Assembly: GCA_019914995.1 (NCBI GenBank)
Contig: CM034133.1
Coordinates: 5,084,001-5,148,000, forward strand
Source of the DNA: Acanthochlamys bracteata
Taxonomy: Eukaryota; Streptophyta; Magnoliopsida; Pandanales; Velloziaceae
Reading direction: 5' to 3'
DNA: 64,000 nucleotides
The notes beneath the pieces are model-generated. The model had not been told where the DNA came from, searched no databases, and saw nothing but the letters and a program-made list of their open reading frames with translations. Position numbers and translations under genes: made by a program. This document shows positions 37,694 through 50,914 of this stretch, piece by piece. How positions within the stretch are numbered: the stretch's first letter is position 1; each line of letters starts with the position of its first letter.

Positions 37694-38539
37694 ATGCCGG
37701 GGACGGCATTGCTGCCGCTGGAAGTCGGCGATCGAAGGCTCGCCAGATCCACCGTGCTTTACGCAACGGTAAGCTTACCATTCTCTGTCTTCTTCTTACT
37801 GTCGTTGTCTTACGTGGCACAATCGGTAAATTCGGAACACCACAGCAAGACCTTGCTCAGACCGTTCCTATCTCCCTCTCTCACACCACCGATCTCTGTC
37901 TGAAACCAAACCAACTCAAACTGATAATGATGACATGGATCCACCTCCTATCGATCCTTCCCAGCCGTACTCTCTCGTATCGAAAATTTCTGACTGGGAC
38001 AGACAGAGAAAAGCTTGGCTCGATTTTCATCCGGAGAACCAAACTTTTTGTCTCCGACGAAACCGCGGGTTCTACTCGTCACAGGTTCTGCGCCAAAACC
38101 TTGCGAGAACCCAGTTAGTGATCATTACTTGTTAAAATCGATCAAGAACAAGATTGATTACTGCAGGATTCATAACATTGATATATTTTACAATATGGCT
38201 TTACTTGACGCTGAGATGGCTGGGTTTTGGGCAAAGTTGCCATTGATTCGGATGCTGCTGCTTTCGCATCCCGAAGTTGAGTACTTGTGGTGGATGGATT
38301 CTGATGCGATGTTCATTGATATGGCATTTGAGTTACCTTGGGAGAGGTATTCTGTCACACCCCTATCTAGTGAATGACTCAGAAACTGTTCAAATAACTC
38401 AAATATATCGGGCGGCAAAATTTTTAAATTTTTTACAAAACTTTTCCCATATTTAGGGGAAAAAATCTTGCACATTTATTATAATATATTTTTACACCAT
38501 AACTATCACAACAAAATACATTGAACTTGTCATGACACA

Positions 38540-38953
38540 TAACCAACGTGGCAATGTCTCTCTGAGAACAGCCTGACAGTGGTGGCAAGCCAGCTTGGCC
38601 CTATGTCATCCATAGACACTATGCAGATGCTGGAGAGGTGGCAGCAAGGCTTTCTGGCATCCTTAATGTGCCAATGGTGTTGACAGGGAACTCACTAGGT
38701 TGCAACAAGCTTGAGCAGCTATTGAAGCAAGGCAGACTGAGCAAGGAAGACATCAACTCTACATATCATATCATGCGGAGGATTGAAGGCGAGGAAGTTG
38801 CACTCGATGCTGCTGAGATGGTTGTTACAAGCACTAGGAGATTGAAGAACAGTGGGGTTATATGATGGGTTCGACATTAAATTAGAGAGGAAGCTGCAGG
38901 TGAGGATTAGGAGAGGGGTCACTTGTCTTGATCGCTACATGCCTCGTATGGTG
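38540..38953 (+). pseudogene. SPS: Sucrose-phosphate synthase exon fragment
   Basis: The translation matches one conserved stretch of plant sucrose-phosphate synthase: [73 protein letters not shown], and after a frameshift [14 protein letters not shown] then [14 protein letters not shown] makes sucrose-6-phosphate in the cytosol; this part belongs to the N-terminal lobe of its glycosyltransferase domain. The matching part is only about 135 residues of a protein of over 1000, and it carries frame breaks, so it is a captured dead fragment. Similarity appears to end at PRMV, which may be an exon border in the source gene; that is inference. Confidence 0.88.
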
Positions 38954-39207
38954 GGAAGTTAAACTAGAACCTACAGTATCTTTCATATTCATGTTTGCAC
39001 TACTAGGCTGTCTTTAACAGGAACGTATGAGATGAAATATTTTCAACTATGCATTTCAAAACTGAATTGTAATACGATTATTATGTATTTTCAATGAACA
39101 TAAGTACTTTTTTTTTCTTGAAATTATTTGTGTTGAATATTGTGGTATATAGATTGTTTGTGTTCAAATGAATTGAATGATGTGAATGAAAATATTGTTG
39201 ATATATA

Positions 39208-39868
39208 AATTACTAAAAATAGCAGCTTCTGTAAATAAAATTTACATTTACCGACTGCATATGAATCAGTCGGCAAACGAACGAGAAAACAAAATGCCGA
39301 CTGAAATACTGGTGGCTAAAGATGCCAACCAAGTTGAGACTACGCAGACAGTCGGTAATTACCAACGAAAATATTGGACGGTAAATTACCAACTAAAACG
39401 ACAGTCAGAAATTGCCGACCGATAAAGCAGTCGGTAATTATCGACAGCAGTATTCGTCGGTAAGAACCGATTGAAATGTTCGTCGAGAAATACCGACTAA
39501 GACTTTTGTCGGCAAATACCGACTGTAATGTTCGTCGAGAAATACCAACTAATGCTCTTGTCGGGAACATACCGACTGGGTTGTTAGTCGGAAAATACCG
39601 ACTGACGTACCTGTCGGGAATATACCGACTGGCTTTTCTGACTACCGACTGTTATCTCGGTCGGTATTGACCGACCACTGTTTCAGTCGGTAATTTACTG
39701 TACATTACCGACTGTTTCTTGGAGTTTGTCGGTAATTAGTTTACTAATCAATATTTGCCGACCGTTTACCGACTGCCTGTTTTTCAGTCGGTAAATGTAT
39801 ATGCCGACTGAATTGTGCAATTTACTGACTATTTTATTCAGTCGATGAATTCATTATTTTTAGTAGTG
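39208..39868. mobile_element. Complete non-autonomous CACTA element, 661 bp
   Basis: The right end, read inwards, is CACTACTAAAAATA; the left end is AATTACTAAAAATA, identical at 12 of 14 positions. Both sides carry ATA (39205-39207 and 39869-39871), the 3-bp duplication expected for CACTA. The interior has no gene and consists mostly of CAGTCGGTAA / TTACCGACTG motifs in both orientations, more than twenty in all. The element needs a transposase in trans. Its subterminal motif matches that of the larger CACTA at 1-7246, although the terminal words differ. Confidence 0.85.
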
Positions 39869-42181
39869 ATATTAAACAATAACTCAATATGACATATCAA
39901 TTAACACTGCTTATTAGCAGCTGTATTGCAAGTTACAATAACAAATATGTATCCGATAGAATATACAAGTCTTTCGAAGCACAGAGTCAATTATATGGAA
40001 AATAATTAGCATAAATATGTATACCCTTCAAGCGCATGCGTGAGAGATGATGCTACGACGATTCTTCTTTTATGCATCTCTAATGAATCTGGAGGAGGCA
40101 AAAAAAAAAAAATGAATTTAGTCTCAGTGAGGTAAAAAACAGAATGTACGGTTTAGGTCACTAATGCATTTTCTAATTATTTATTTTTATAATTCTACAT
40201 GAAACAAAAATGTAAGAATTGAATTGGATCATTCCTACTAAGTTCTGAGTCATCCCATACCGACTCCATCCTTAGTAGAGAAGGTACGATTATATGCCAT
40301 GTAGTATACAACAAGCTAAGAGTATATAATGAAATCAAATTTATATGTTTTATGAGTTATAAAGACATTACTCAACATTTCAAATGAATATACATAAGAA
40401 AGCGATGAACAAAACTAGTGTATAAATAAATAGTCAATTACACATTAAATCATACATTAGTAAGTGCTTTACACTTAGAGAAATCAAATATTTAGAATAA
40501 GTAATTAAATAAGATATAAAATTGGTGAACGACTTATAAACAATTTAATAAATAATAAAATACTGAACCAAAATCGAATTATATATAAATAATTAGTTAA
40601 ACGTAATGTATTAAATCAGTAAGTACATAATTTATGAATTAAGTACATAAATTAAGCAGTTGGTAAAAATTTTACATATAAAGTTTAAATCGTATACAAA
40701 ATCATAAGTTAAACATGCAAATAAATTAATTTAAAAATAAAATAGTTAATATAATAAATATTAAGTGGTGTCATCGTCGAAATTATAATAAGCTATTATG
40801 TCAAAATACTTTACCAAACTATAGTAGTTTATCAGATCATAATTTTAAAATAAAATCCAATTTGTCAGGGAGCCAAGCTATTCAAACCGAATCTAATCTG
40901 CGACTCAATATCTTCGCCAGCACTCGGTATCCAGACTCCATCTGCGCCCTACCGAGACTACCACCATCCGATTGATCGGTCCACATTAGTTGGTGATCTG
41001 ATCTCGATAAGACAAGAGCAGCACTGACAGCGAAAAGTGCTGTGGTGATGCAGTTACGATAATTCTTTGTCGTGAAGAAATTGTGGTACTATGCCTACCC
41101 GACTCTCCAGTGTGAAGGATGACCGCGAGTCAAATCTTCGTGCTGTGACGCTCGGCGAAATCGCGCGATCCGGTTGGCACGAGGAAAAGAAGGCCACAAG
41201 GAGGAAGAATTGTAGCCGACGATAAAGGAGGGAAAAATCGCGGGTTGGATTGAAGATGGCTGCAGGTGATGCTGCGAGAGGCATGCGGGAGGAGGAAGCT
41301 CCTCGCAAAACACCCGAGAGAAGGTAAGAGAAAAAGAAATAAGTAAAAGAAATGAAGAAAAAATCTAGAAGGAAAAAAAATAAATGGAGAAAGAAGAATC
41401 TGGACACTAGGAGAAGGGAAGTAAAGAAGAGACATGGACTAATGAGCTTGGGTACTATGTGGCTATCCCATTAGAGAAGTTATTTGCCTCAAATACCCTC
41501 TAGTCAAACTTGGGGTATTACATATTCAAAGTACAATCTTGTGATGCATGTGTGGAATGAGATGGTTATGATGATAAGAATTGGATTGGGTTGAACACTA
41601 GGTCGTTTTTGTTGAGGATAATCAATGGGCTCTTGATCTGCTTAATGCTTGGGCACCTATGGGACGTAAGGGACCGACAAGGATTGAGGCAAGAAAGGTT
41701 CTTACAGCATTTTCAAAAGATCATTCAGTTTTCGTAGCTGATGATCAGTCAGCGATGGTTTATTTTCTAGTGACGCAAAAGGAGAAGTGGGCTGATAAGG
41801 TTTATTTGGAGAGTGCTTATTATTTGCACTGGTATTGGGGGATTTTGGTGGATAGATTTGAGGAGATGATTGAGAATTACCACCCTGGACTTGGTGATCA
41901 TCGTTGGCCTTTGGTGATGCATTTTGTCGGGTGCAAGCCGTGTGGAAAGTTTGGAGATTACCCCATCGAACGGTGCCTTAAGCAGATGGATAGAGCATTC
42001 AACTTTGGGGATAATCAGATTTTGCAAATGTATGTTTTGAGCATAAATATCTTGCAAGTCGACGTGTGAAGAGGATTATGTATGACACAAGTAGCCCCTT
42101 GCGATGAAGAATGAGCTTGGATTGCTCCATCCATCGTTTAAGGAGGTCAAGGTCACCAACACCAATGGAGCATCAAGATAA

Positions 42182-44315
42182 GGTGTTTAGAGTGTGTTTC
42201 AATTCACCGAAACTTCAGTTTCTCCCGCCTGATTTGGAGTTCCAGTGAGTTCCCATGTTTCAATTGCATATGGATCTGAGAATTACAGTTTTTCGTTACT
42301 GTGCTGAGTTCTTCGTCGAACTCTAATTCCAATGTTCATCTTTGCGAGATCTTTTTTTCCTTCGAGCTACTGCGCGTTTACTCTGCCGAGTTGGCGATCT
42401 TCTGGAATGTCTGGTTGCAGGAATCTGAAATGAAAGAAAAAAAAATTGTTCCTCTCCTTCTGAGATTTTTTTATCGGAAGCTGGCAAGTTTCTACTATAC
42501 GCTGTTCGTTCTTCTTCTTCTCTGTTCTTTGTGTCTCTCTCTCTCTCTCTTTCTAAAGCTCGAGAGATTGAAGAAGCAAAAAAAATCCGATTGAGTTAAT
42601 TTCAACTCCAATTCGATTAATTACAGCAATATGAAAACTCGAGATTTCATCAATCTACTTCGACCTCTCACCGTCGCCGACAATGTCGCTATTTTTCGTG
42701 TCTGATATCAATAAGCTATCGATTCATTTTCTAACCTTGTTTCTCTTTTTCTCGTGTAATCAATCGTTTGATGGTTTGACGCTTTGGTAATTAACCATGG
42801 CGATCAAGTTAACTTCTCACTACCTCGCTTAAGCTTTTGCTGCTATAACTAGTCTTCGTTGTGGCATTACTGTGTCGAATACTTGTGGTTTCTTCCATGA
42901 TCCTGCTGTCGCGCTGCTTCTCTACTCAACATTCTGCCTACACCGATTCACTGTCGAAATAATCTCCAAGCAAGTCGAGCAACTCGTCGGTTAGTTATTC
43001 TAGCGATTTTTGTATATCTATAGTTGTTTGTCCCATTTGATGAACCACCACCAACGATGAGATTGAGTATTGCTATTTGTATATTCTTTGTGATGACGCC
43101 TTCGTTAGGCTCGGGATCAAGCACATCTGCCACTGCTAGATTGGATATTTTGGGGTTTTCCTCATCGTCAATGGGGATTGGGTTCAAGCCTTTATTGCTG
43201 CTCTTGCTGCCATTGTTAGTTCTCTTATGTTCACATTAGTAGCATGTTATTAGTTCACTTGTGTGACAAACTCATTGATGTCTACTTGAAAAAATCTGAA
43301 TATTTACAAATTCACAATGAGAAATTGCTGGTTAATGGTATTATCCAGGACGAAGAGTTTATCCTTAAGCCTCTTGCCTACGAGATGGAGCCTGTGTATG
43401 CTTCTTTCAAATCATCAATTTGTTTAAATCTTGCATTATTTATATATTTGATGGCTGTGATAGATTGTGAACTGAGCTACTTTGAGTGGAACTTTTTAGG
43501 CTTGACTGATTCTTCTAAATGATAGATATCATACTTGCCTATTTTGCTATTGTTAAAAATTTATAAATGATATTTAAAATTTCTCACTGTTAACTGTAAG
43601 TAACACTCGTCCTGTAATATCAAGGACATGACTATTTGTATTAGATTGGCTATTTAAATGTAACACTTTCTGTTGTTTGTTTGACTAGTCATATTGTAGG
43701 CAATAGATGTGTGCTTGTTCTTTAGCAGTATCACGCGTGTTGACTAGTTCTTTTCCTTACTGATTTAGACTATTCTTTCTTGCAGCTTATGCCTGAAGGG
43801 TGTGTATTTGTGTTGTGGCATATAGTTATGTGATGCTAATTATCATATTAATGTATCGAAGTATAATATATTTTATAGTATGTAATATTGTAATATAAAT
43901 ATATGTATTTTATAGTATGTCCAAATGTAATGCCGTTGTGACGTTAACGTAATATAAATATACTGTACTTTATGGTATGAAGTATGAGATGCTATTAAGT
44001 AATATAAATTTGATATATTTTGTAGTATTTAGTATTGTAATGTCAACTTTTATATTTTATTATATTATTTTATAAGTGTTAGGTATAAATTTATAATTTG
44101 CATTATTATTATTAAAAGATTAAATTTTGTATTGACAACTTTATTATACAACATAAAGTATTAAGTTAAATTGAGTATGTTATACAATTATTAAATTTTA
44201 TATATAAAGTATAGTTGAATTTTATTTAAATAAGTAATTAGCAAGATTTATTATTTTTTTTATTTATAAATATTATATATCATTTTCAATTTATTTAGTT
44301 TTCATTTTTACATAC
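42182..44315. other. XXT 3' flank and unassigned AT-rich sequence
   Basis: Open frames occur at 43024-43239 (Ser/Leu-rich) and 43244-43522 (motif YLKKSEYLQIHNEKLLVNG, ending near a GTATGC donor), both plus strand. They look protein-like but I recognise no family and find no continuing exons. From 43830 to 44300 the sequence is very AT-rich with irregular repeats of a TAATATAAATAT-TTTTATAGTATG theme about every 60 bp. Confidence 0.35.
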
Positions 44316-44507
44316 AATTGAAACATAAAAACTGAACTTCATTTTCAACCTACTTCAAAAATCAATTGAAACAAAAAAATTGAACTCCACTTCCAACCCA
44401 CTTCAAAAACTAATTGAAACACAAAATCTGAACTCCATTTCCAACCCACTTCAAAAACTAATTGAAACAAAAAAATTGAACTCCAATTCTAACCTATTTT
44501 TAAAAAA
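44316..44507. repeat. 48-bp tandem repeat, 4 units
   Basis: Units start at 44316, 44364, 44412 and 44460, each beginning AATTGAAACA and containing GAACTCCA and CAACCCACTTCAAAAA. Period is exactly 48 bp, a multiple of three, so an open frame reads through the later units as a 16-residue repeat (LIETKKLNS type). No gene context, so I treat it as a minisatellite. Confidence 0.85.
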
Positions 44508-45082
44508 ATTTTACTTCTTATTTTTTATTTTCATGAAACTTAATTACGTAAATTTGAAACACGGCTTTAGTTGTATTTGTAAAAAACTTGCACTGTTGTG
44601 TAGCACCTTTAGCTCTGACAAGTTGAGATAGGGCATTGGTATGTTGATATATGGTGATGTGCCCTATTGGTCCTTAGCTATGGGTAACAATTCCGTCCTG
44701 TATCTTAATAGCAAGGCTAAAATCTGCTTTTTTGTATGATTATACTGGTTTTTTTTTTGTTCAATTATCTTATATGTACAAACCCATCCAATCTTTGTTA
44801 TTAAATGCACTTGTCACCATGTGTCAACATTCTGTTATCTAGTTCATGTTACATTGAAGTGTTGACAATTAACACTGATGATAGTATGTAGATGGGCGTA
44901 CAGGTCATTGTAACCTCAACATCATAACCGTAGTTATATATAGCTTGCTGACTGTTGGCTCCTCTATGCTTGATATTTGACAATCATGTATTTTGTAGTT
45001 TATACTAGTTTAGCTTATACAATTTGAGTTCTTGCTTATATTTCGGCAGATAGTCATGGCTGCTATGATATTTTCACTAGCT

Positions 45083-45361
45083 CCTTGGAGTTACCTGACA
45101 AATGTTGTTTCCAATCTTTGAAATAGAACTTTTGTAAAATAAAAGATATTTTTGTCCTTTTTTTTTTGAAAAATAAGCTCTATTTTTTTTACTTTTAAAA
45201 AAATAATAAAAATATACAATAAAAAGATCTCACTCCGTAGAATTTTTCTACACTTTCTAAATTTTTAAATAAATTTTTTATATATTTATAAAATATATAT
45301 TAAAAAACGTGAAATGAAGAATTGAAAAGTTGGGTTGGAGGAAAGCAAAGCCAAACACCTC
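45083..45361. mobile_element. Tourist-like MITE, relative of 3948-4208
   Basis: From about 45118 to 45335 the sequence follows the MITE at 3948-4208 closely, including the shared AAAAAGATCTCACTCCGTAG and the GTGAAATGAAGAA stretch. The right end is probably GCCAAACACCTCC at 45349-45361. The left terminus is eroded and I cannot fix it or a target duplication, so the bounds are approximate. Confidence 0.6.
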
Positions 45362-45396
45362 CTGAATCTTTCAATTTCCTGCAAAGTAAGATCTAA

Positions 45397-45710
45397 GCGA
45401 TGTTTAGCATGGGTTTTGGGAGTGGATTTTGGGCTTTTTCAAGTCCAAAAAAGCTATGTACAGTGTCTTGTTTTTAGTTCTTTAAATTCAAGGAGTGGAT
45501 TTTGGGCTTTTTCAAGTCCAAAAAAGCTATGTGCAATGTCTTGTTTTATTTTTTAAATTCAAAGAGTATAGTTGAATTGTAGACTTGTAGTTCACGGAAT
45601 AATTAAATGTAACAATTGTTTTTTTCAAAACAAATTCATAAAAGAATTTTCGAAAGCTGTTTTCTCAGAGTTTTTATTTTTTTGGTTTCAGCTATCCCAA
45701 ACGTGCTCCC
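45397..45710. mobile_element. MITE-like element with an internal 73-bp tandem duplication
   Basis: Ends GCGATGTTTAGCATGGG and CCCAAACGTGCTCCC are loosely inverted, and both sides have TAA (45394-45396 and 45711-45713). Inside, 45419-45491 and 45492-45562 are a direct duplication of a unit beginning GGAGTGGATTTTGGGC. The TIR match is weak, so the MITE call is tentative; the duplication is certain. Confidence 0.5.
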
Positions 45711-45713
45711 TAA

Positions 45714-46723
45714 TATGTCAGTTTTTAGTCAGTCATGGAAGTTACCCTTTGTGTATTTATTGTAGAATTCACCTTTTTTATTGGTTTTAGCATGGATATG
45801 TCAAATTAATATCCCACAATGAGTTAATTTTTCTATTTAATTAATAATTACTGAGAACTTATAGTCTAAGATTAATGCAGTGAATATCATGTATACCAGA
45901 TGGTCGGGACATGCAAATTTCTCAATGGAGTTAGTTACGAGGTGAAGGTTCATTTTACTTGCTTCTGCTTGTGCGTTTGCACCAACATTCTCTTTATCTT
46001 CCTTCAAATTTTGTTTTTTGTCAGTGCTTGCTTATAGGGATATTTAATGCACCGGATGGAATAAGATAATATAAGAAGTTGTAAGCCATATATTGGGAAA
46101 TCCAGGATCAGATTCTGATCCTGTAGTTTGATACAATAAATAGTAGGGGACTGAATATTGTTTTTAAGATGTGTGAACTACAGGAGCTGCAGAATTTCAT
46201 CCATAGTTTAATATTCCCGAAGTGAAAATATATGGAATTCAGGAAAATATTGTTGCAGAAATTCGAGTACTGAAAGGACAATACGGCATTATTACAGTTT
46301 CATTTCCTAAATACATCGTCATCCTGGAGGCGGTGCAGAGTCTGCAGACTGCATTTTGCATTACAACACACCTCAAGGAAAAAGCATTTACATGATAACA
46401 ATCAGAAATGGATCATGTGTCAAGGCTGATCTCGCATATCGAAATAAAAATGGATGCAACAGCCGACCCCAGAAAAAGCGGATCTAAACCAATGTATCCA
46501 CAAATTACCGAATACAATTGTTCTTAAGTCACATTACGCGAAAAACTTGTTTGCGCAAAGTACAACCAAGATTCTTCAGAGTCTCGAATCTTTTCGCCAC
46601 TTCTTCACACAAAAGAACATTTCATACAAAAAAACAAACATTTCATACACAAAAAACAAGGGAACAAAAGAAAACCTAGCAGCTAGTGTGCTTCTATGAG
46701 GCCTCGTTAGTTGCTGTTTAGCT
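45714..46723. other. Intergenic, eL19 3' flank
   Basis: No gene recognised. The part nearest 46724 should contain the 3' untranslated region of the eL19 gene on the minus strand. Small open frames at 46454-46782 overlap on both strands without homology. Confidence 0.4.
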
Positions 46724-48731
<2,008 letters not shown>

Positions 48732-49189
48732 ATCCGCCGACGATGAAGGTTCTCTTCACCCACCACCACCACTGCTGTTGAAATCGACAACAGCGCGATG
48801 GTGTTGATACGGTTTATAAATGGTGCCGGGGTGATTAGGGTTACCTTGGCCCCCAAGATATTGCCCATGCTAGTCAACCTTTGGGCCTTACTTTATTTAT
48901 CTTTTATTGCATCTTTGATGCACGGTGTGACTCTCAATCGAAGACTGGTCTTCCTAATTTATTTTTTGTTTAATTGGGCTGAAGTAACATTGTTGTGACA
49001 CTATTTTGATAATTATAAGCCGTTAGATGCAAATCGTTTGGCTCTTAGAATATTGGCTTCGCTTTTGTACCAGTTGATAAGTAGACGTCGTAATTTTTCA
49101 AGGCACGCGTTTACAATTTTTAAGTTTTACATGAACCAGTATGTTAATGATGTTCAAGTGACCCTCCTTATATCGCTAACAAATCTTAA
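48732..49189. promoter_or_regulatory. eL19 upstream region
   Basis: Upstream of the eL19 start. AGGGTTA with TTGGGCC/GGGCC-type words occur at 48836-48900 and again as ATTGGGCTGAAG at 48972-48983. Telo-box-like AGGGTTA/AAACCCTA and site II TGGGCY motifs are the usual promoter elements of plant ribosomal protein genes. I see the words; their activity is inference. Confidence 0.5.
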
Positions 49190-49423
49190 AAAATGTTTGT
49201 TAGTGTTTTTAAAATAAAATTTTTTTAAAATAAAAAATATTTTTATTTTTAAAAATAAGTTTTATATTTTATTTTAAAAATAAAAATAAAAAATAAAAAT
49301 TTTTATTACGTATAATTTTTTATATATTTTAAATATTTAAATAAATTTTAAATACTTATAAAAATATATTAAAAATATAAATTAAAATATTATTTTATAA
49401 AAAAAGCAATACCAAATACATTC
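49190..49423. mobile_element. Tourist-like MITE, 234 bp
   Basis: Ends AAAATGTTTGTTAGTG and ACCAAATACATTC are roughly inverted; TAA flanks both sides (49187-49189 and 49424-49426). Interior is almost only A and T with long inverted A/T stretches. Termini are diverged. Confidence 0.55.
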
Positions 49424-49426
49424 TAA

Positions 49427-50536
49427 AGTTCCAATAACTCGTCATAAAATTCCATTCTTCATGCCAAATGGGCTTTTGTAGAGATTGGATCATAAACTGC
49501 AAGGCAAAAAATATAAACAAAAATGTCAGGTGATCATTCTAATATTCCAATGATAAAATCTCATACTGTACCAACTCCTTTTTGACGAAGATGAGAGATA
49601 AAATCTCAATGGTAAAAATTTCCGATTGACATGTTCATACCAAATTAGTTAGGATCGGGTGATCGTCTGAACCAAAATAAATAAAATGGATCATTATATA
49701 TTTTGCATATGAAGTTGCTGTTAGACATAATCCACTAACAAAATTACTGTGTAATTTAATAAATTAAAAGAGCCTATTATAATAGCATTTGCAGTGTTTT
49801 AAGATCTAATCCGAATATCTATTGTAAAAAGTTACCGATCACTAGATTACCGATTAATCTGTCAATTAACCGGATCATCCTACTAGCTAGGTCAAATCAA
49901 GATTGTCAAATATACATTAATAATATAAATATATTTATATGTATCTACTCAAGCAACTATTGAAAATATTTAAAAAACAATGGTTGTTTACAACAAATAT
50001 TGAACGACATATCGAGCTACACCTCTCATGTTTCTGAAGCAATAAAGTCTTCAAAACAATAGTTAAAAAGCTCAAAACATAGTATTAATAAGCATTACAA
50101 ACTATCTACGCTGTAACTGTTTGTACAAAAAGCAGGTGGGCAACGAAATTGCATGCCTGCCGCCAGGGCAAGCACTCATTATCTATAGGATTTTGCAATT
50201 GAATATTGGCCAGTTTCCAGACACTCATTGCTCAGTTCTTCATGTGATGATGATTTCTGCAGAGGATGGAACACAATTCCAAACAACTCGAACTCAATAC
50301 AGTTGCAATTCGACATGGCACATCCATGTCTACTACTATACCCTGGTTCCAAGAAGTTTCTGGTTTCAATCAGACAATTGCATTTCCTCAAGTTTCCCAC
50401 ATCTAAAAATAATCAGTAAACGAATGACTTCTTTGACTGGATTATAAGCATGACTACTCACCAACACAAGAAAGACGACTACTTGTGCAAGTCAGAGAAA
50501 ATGACATGATTACACGGCTTGCACAAGCACTAATCT
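49427..50536. other. No recognised gene
   Basis: Overlapping open frames at 50121-50447 on both strands have no family match. The position suggests that 50100-50500 is old sequence downstream of the START pseudogene, but none of the missing START exons can be seen in it. Confidence 0.4.
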
Positions 50537-50914
50537 TCCGGAATGGAAACAGTAAGTGATACCTTAGTCACACAATAATAAGTTTTTCCAGTCTCCCAGA
50601 TGCGTCTACCAACAATATACTCTCCATCACCAGAGAAGAAAGAAAACTGCAGAAGGTAGGAGTATATAAAATAAATTTGTCAGTCGAATTAGAAATTAAA
50701 AGCAAAACCATATGAACAAAGAATCACTCTTATAGAACCTTTTTAATCCAATGAACTATCGTCATTCCATTATCTGGACTTTCCTCCAAAAATTTGAAGT
50801 GTGCAAGCATGGTATCCCATCCCATTTAAGACGAAAATCATCATCCCAGAAAAAATCCCTTACCACCTCAAGATTAGCATCCTCAAAGATAGTCTTGCTG
50901 CGATATACCACAAA
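50537..50914 (-). pseudogene. START-domain lipid-binding protein, partial pseudogene
   Basis: Two exons are visible. The first (about 50739-50914) encodes VVYRSKTIFEDANLEVVRDF, FWDDDFRLKWD and, after a frame change, HFKFLEESPDNGMTIVHWIK. The second (about 50537-50646) encodes EYIVGRRIWETGKTYYCVTK. Order and motifs match plant START-domain proteins of the CP5 / polyketide cyclase-lipid transport group. In the first exon the word CCCAT is duplicated on the plus strand (about 50817-50826), a 5-bp insertion that shifts the frame. The usual 3' exons (RVDLYYSSW region onward) are absent. An upstream exon may survive at 58507-58581 on the far side of the Ty3 element. Confidence 0.75.

Larger units (their letters stand above)
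38353..41522. mobile_element. LTR-type TG...CA insertion in the XXT gene, 3170 bp
   Basis: The insertion begins TGTCACACCCC and ends GGGGTATTACA and is flanked by an exact 5-bp duplication TATTC (38348-38352 and 41523-41527). The XXT reading continues across it. TG...CA ends with a 5-bp duplication are the mark of LTR elements, and these terminal words are common in plant LTRs. I see no second LTR and no retroelement protein, so a solo LTR or a coding-free LTR element fits. Inside are a sucrose-phosphate synthase piece (38540-38953) and a complete small CACTA element (39208-39868). From 39872 to the end it is AT-rich, then purine-rich, without a gene. Confidence 0.75.
37694..42181 (+). pseudogene. 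XXT: XXT1/2-like xyloglucan 6-xylosyltransferase (GT34), split by an insertion
   Basis: The N-terminal half (37694-38352) shows a possible signal-anchor near the start, then PSQPYSLVSKISDWDRQRKA, then KPRVLLVTGSAPKPCENP, KSIKNKIDYCRIHNIDIFYN, NMALLDAEMAGFWAKLP and EYLWWMDSDAMF, whose DSD is the GT34 metal-binding motif. It stops inside the conserved ELPWERY. The C-terminal half resumes at 41523 with SKYNLVMHVWNEMV, then ESAYYLHWYWGILVDRFEEM, HFVGCKPCGKFGDYPIERC, MDRAFNFGDNQILQMY and finally NELGLLHPSFKEVKV with a stop at 42181. The order and wording match XXT1/XXT2, Golgi type II enzymes that add xylose to the glucan backbone of xyloglucan. A 3.17-kb insertion and several small frameshifts in both halves make it a pseudogene. 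The segment 37694-37903 is not clearly XXT and may be diverged. Confidence 0.9.

Noticed and set aside
41054-41435. Overlapping minus-strand open frames rich in Phe and Ser
   Set aside because: Reading of a purine-rich stretch near the end of the LTR-type insertion; no motif.
38353-41522. Helitron as carrier of the SPS fragment
   Set aside because: A TATTC duplication and TG...CA ends contradict Helitron insertion, which makes no target duplication; a Helitron within the unit cannot be fully excluded.
42948-43239. Open frames on both strands that look protein-like
   Set aside because: No family match and no continuing exons; listed only as unassigned sequence.
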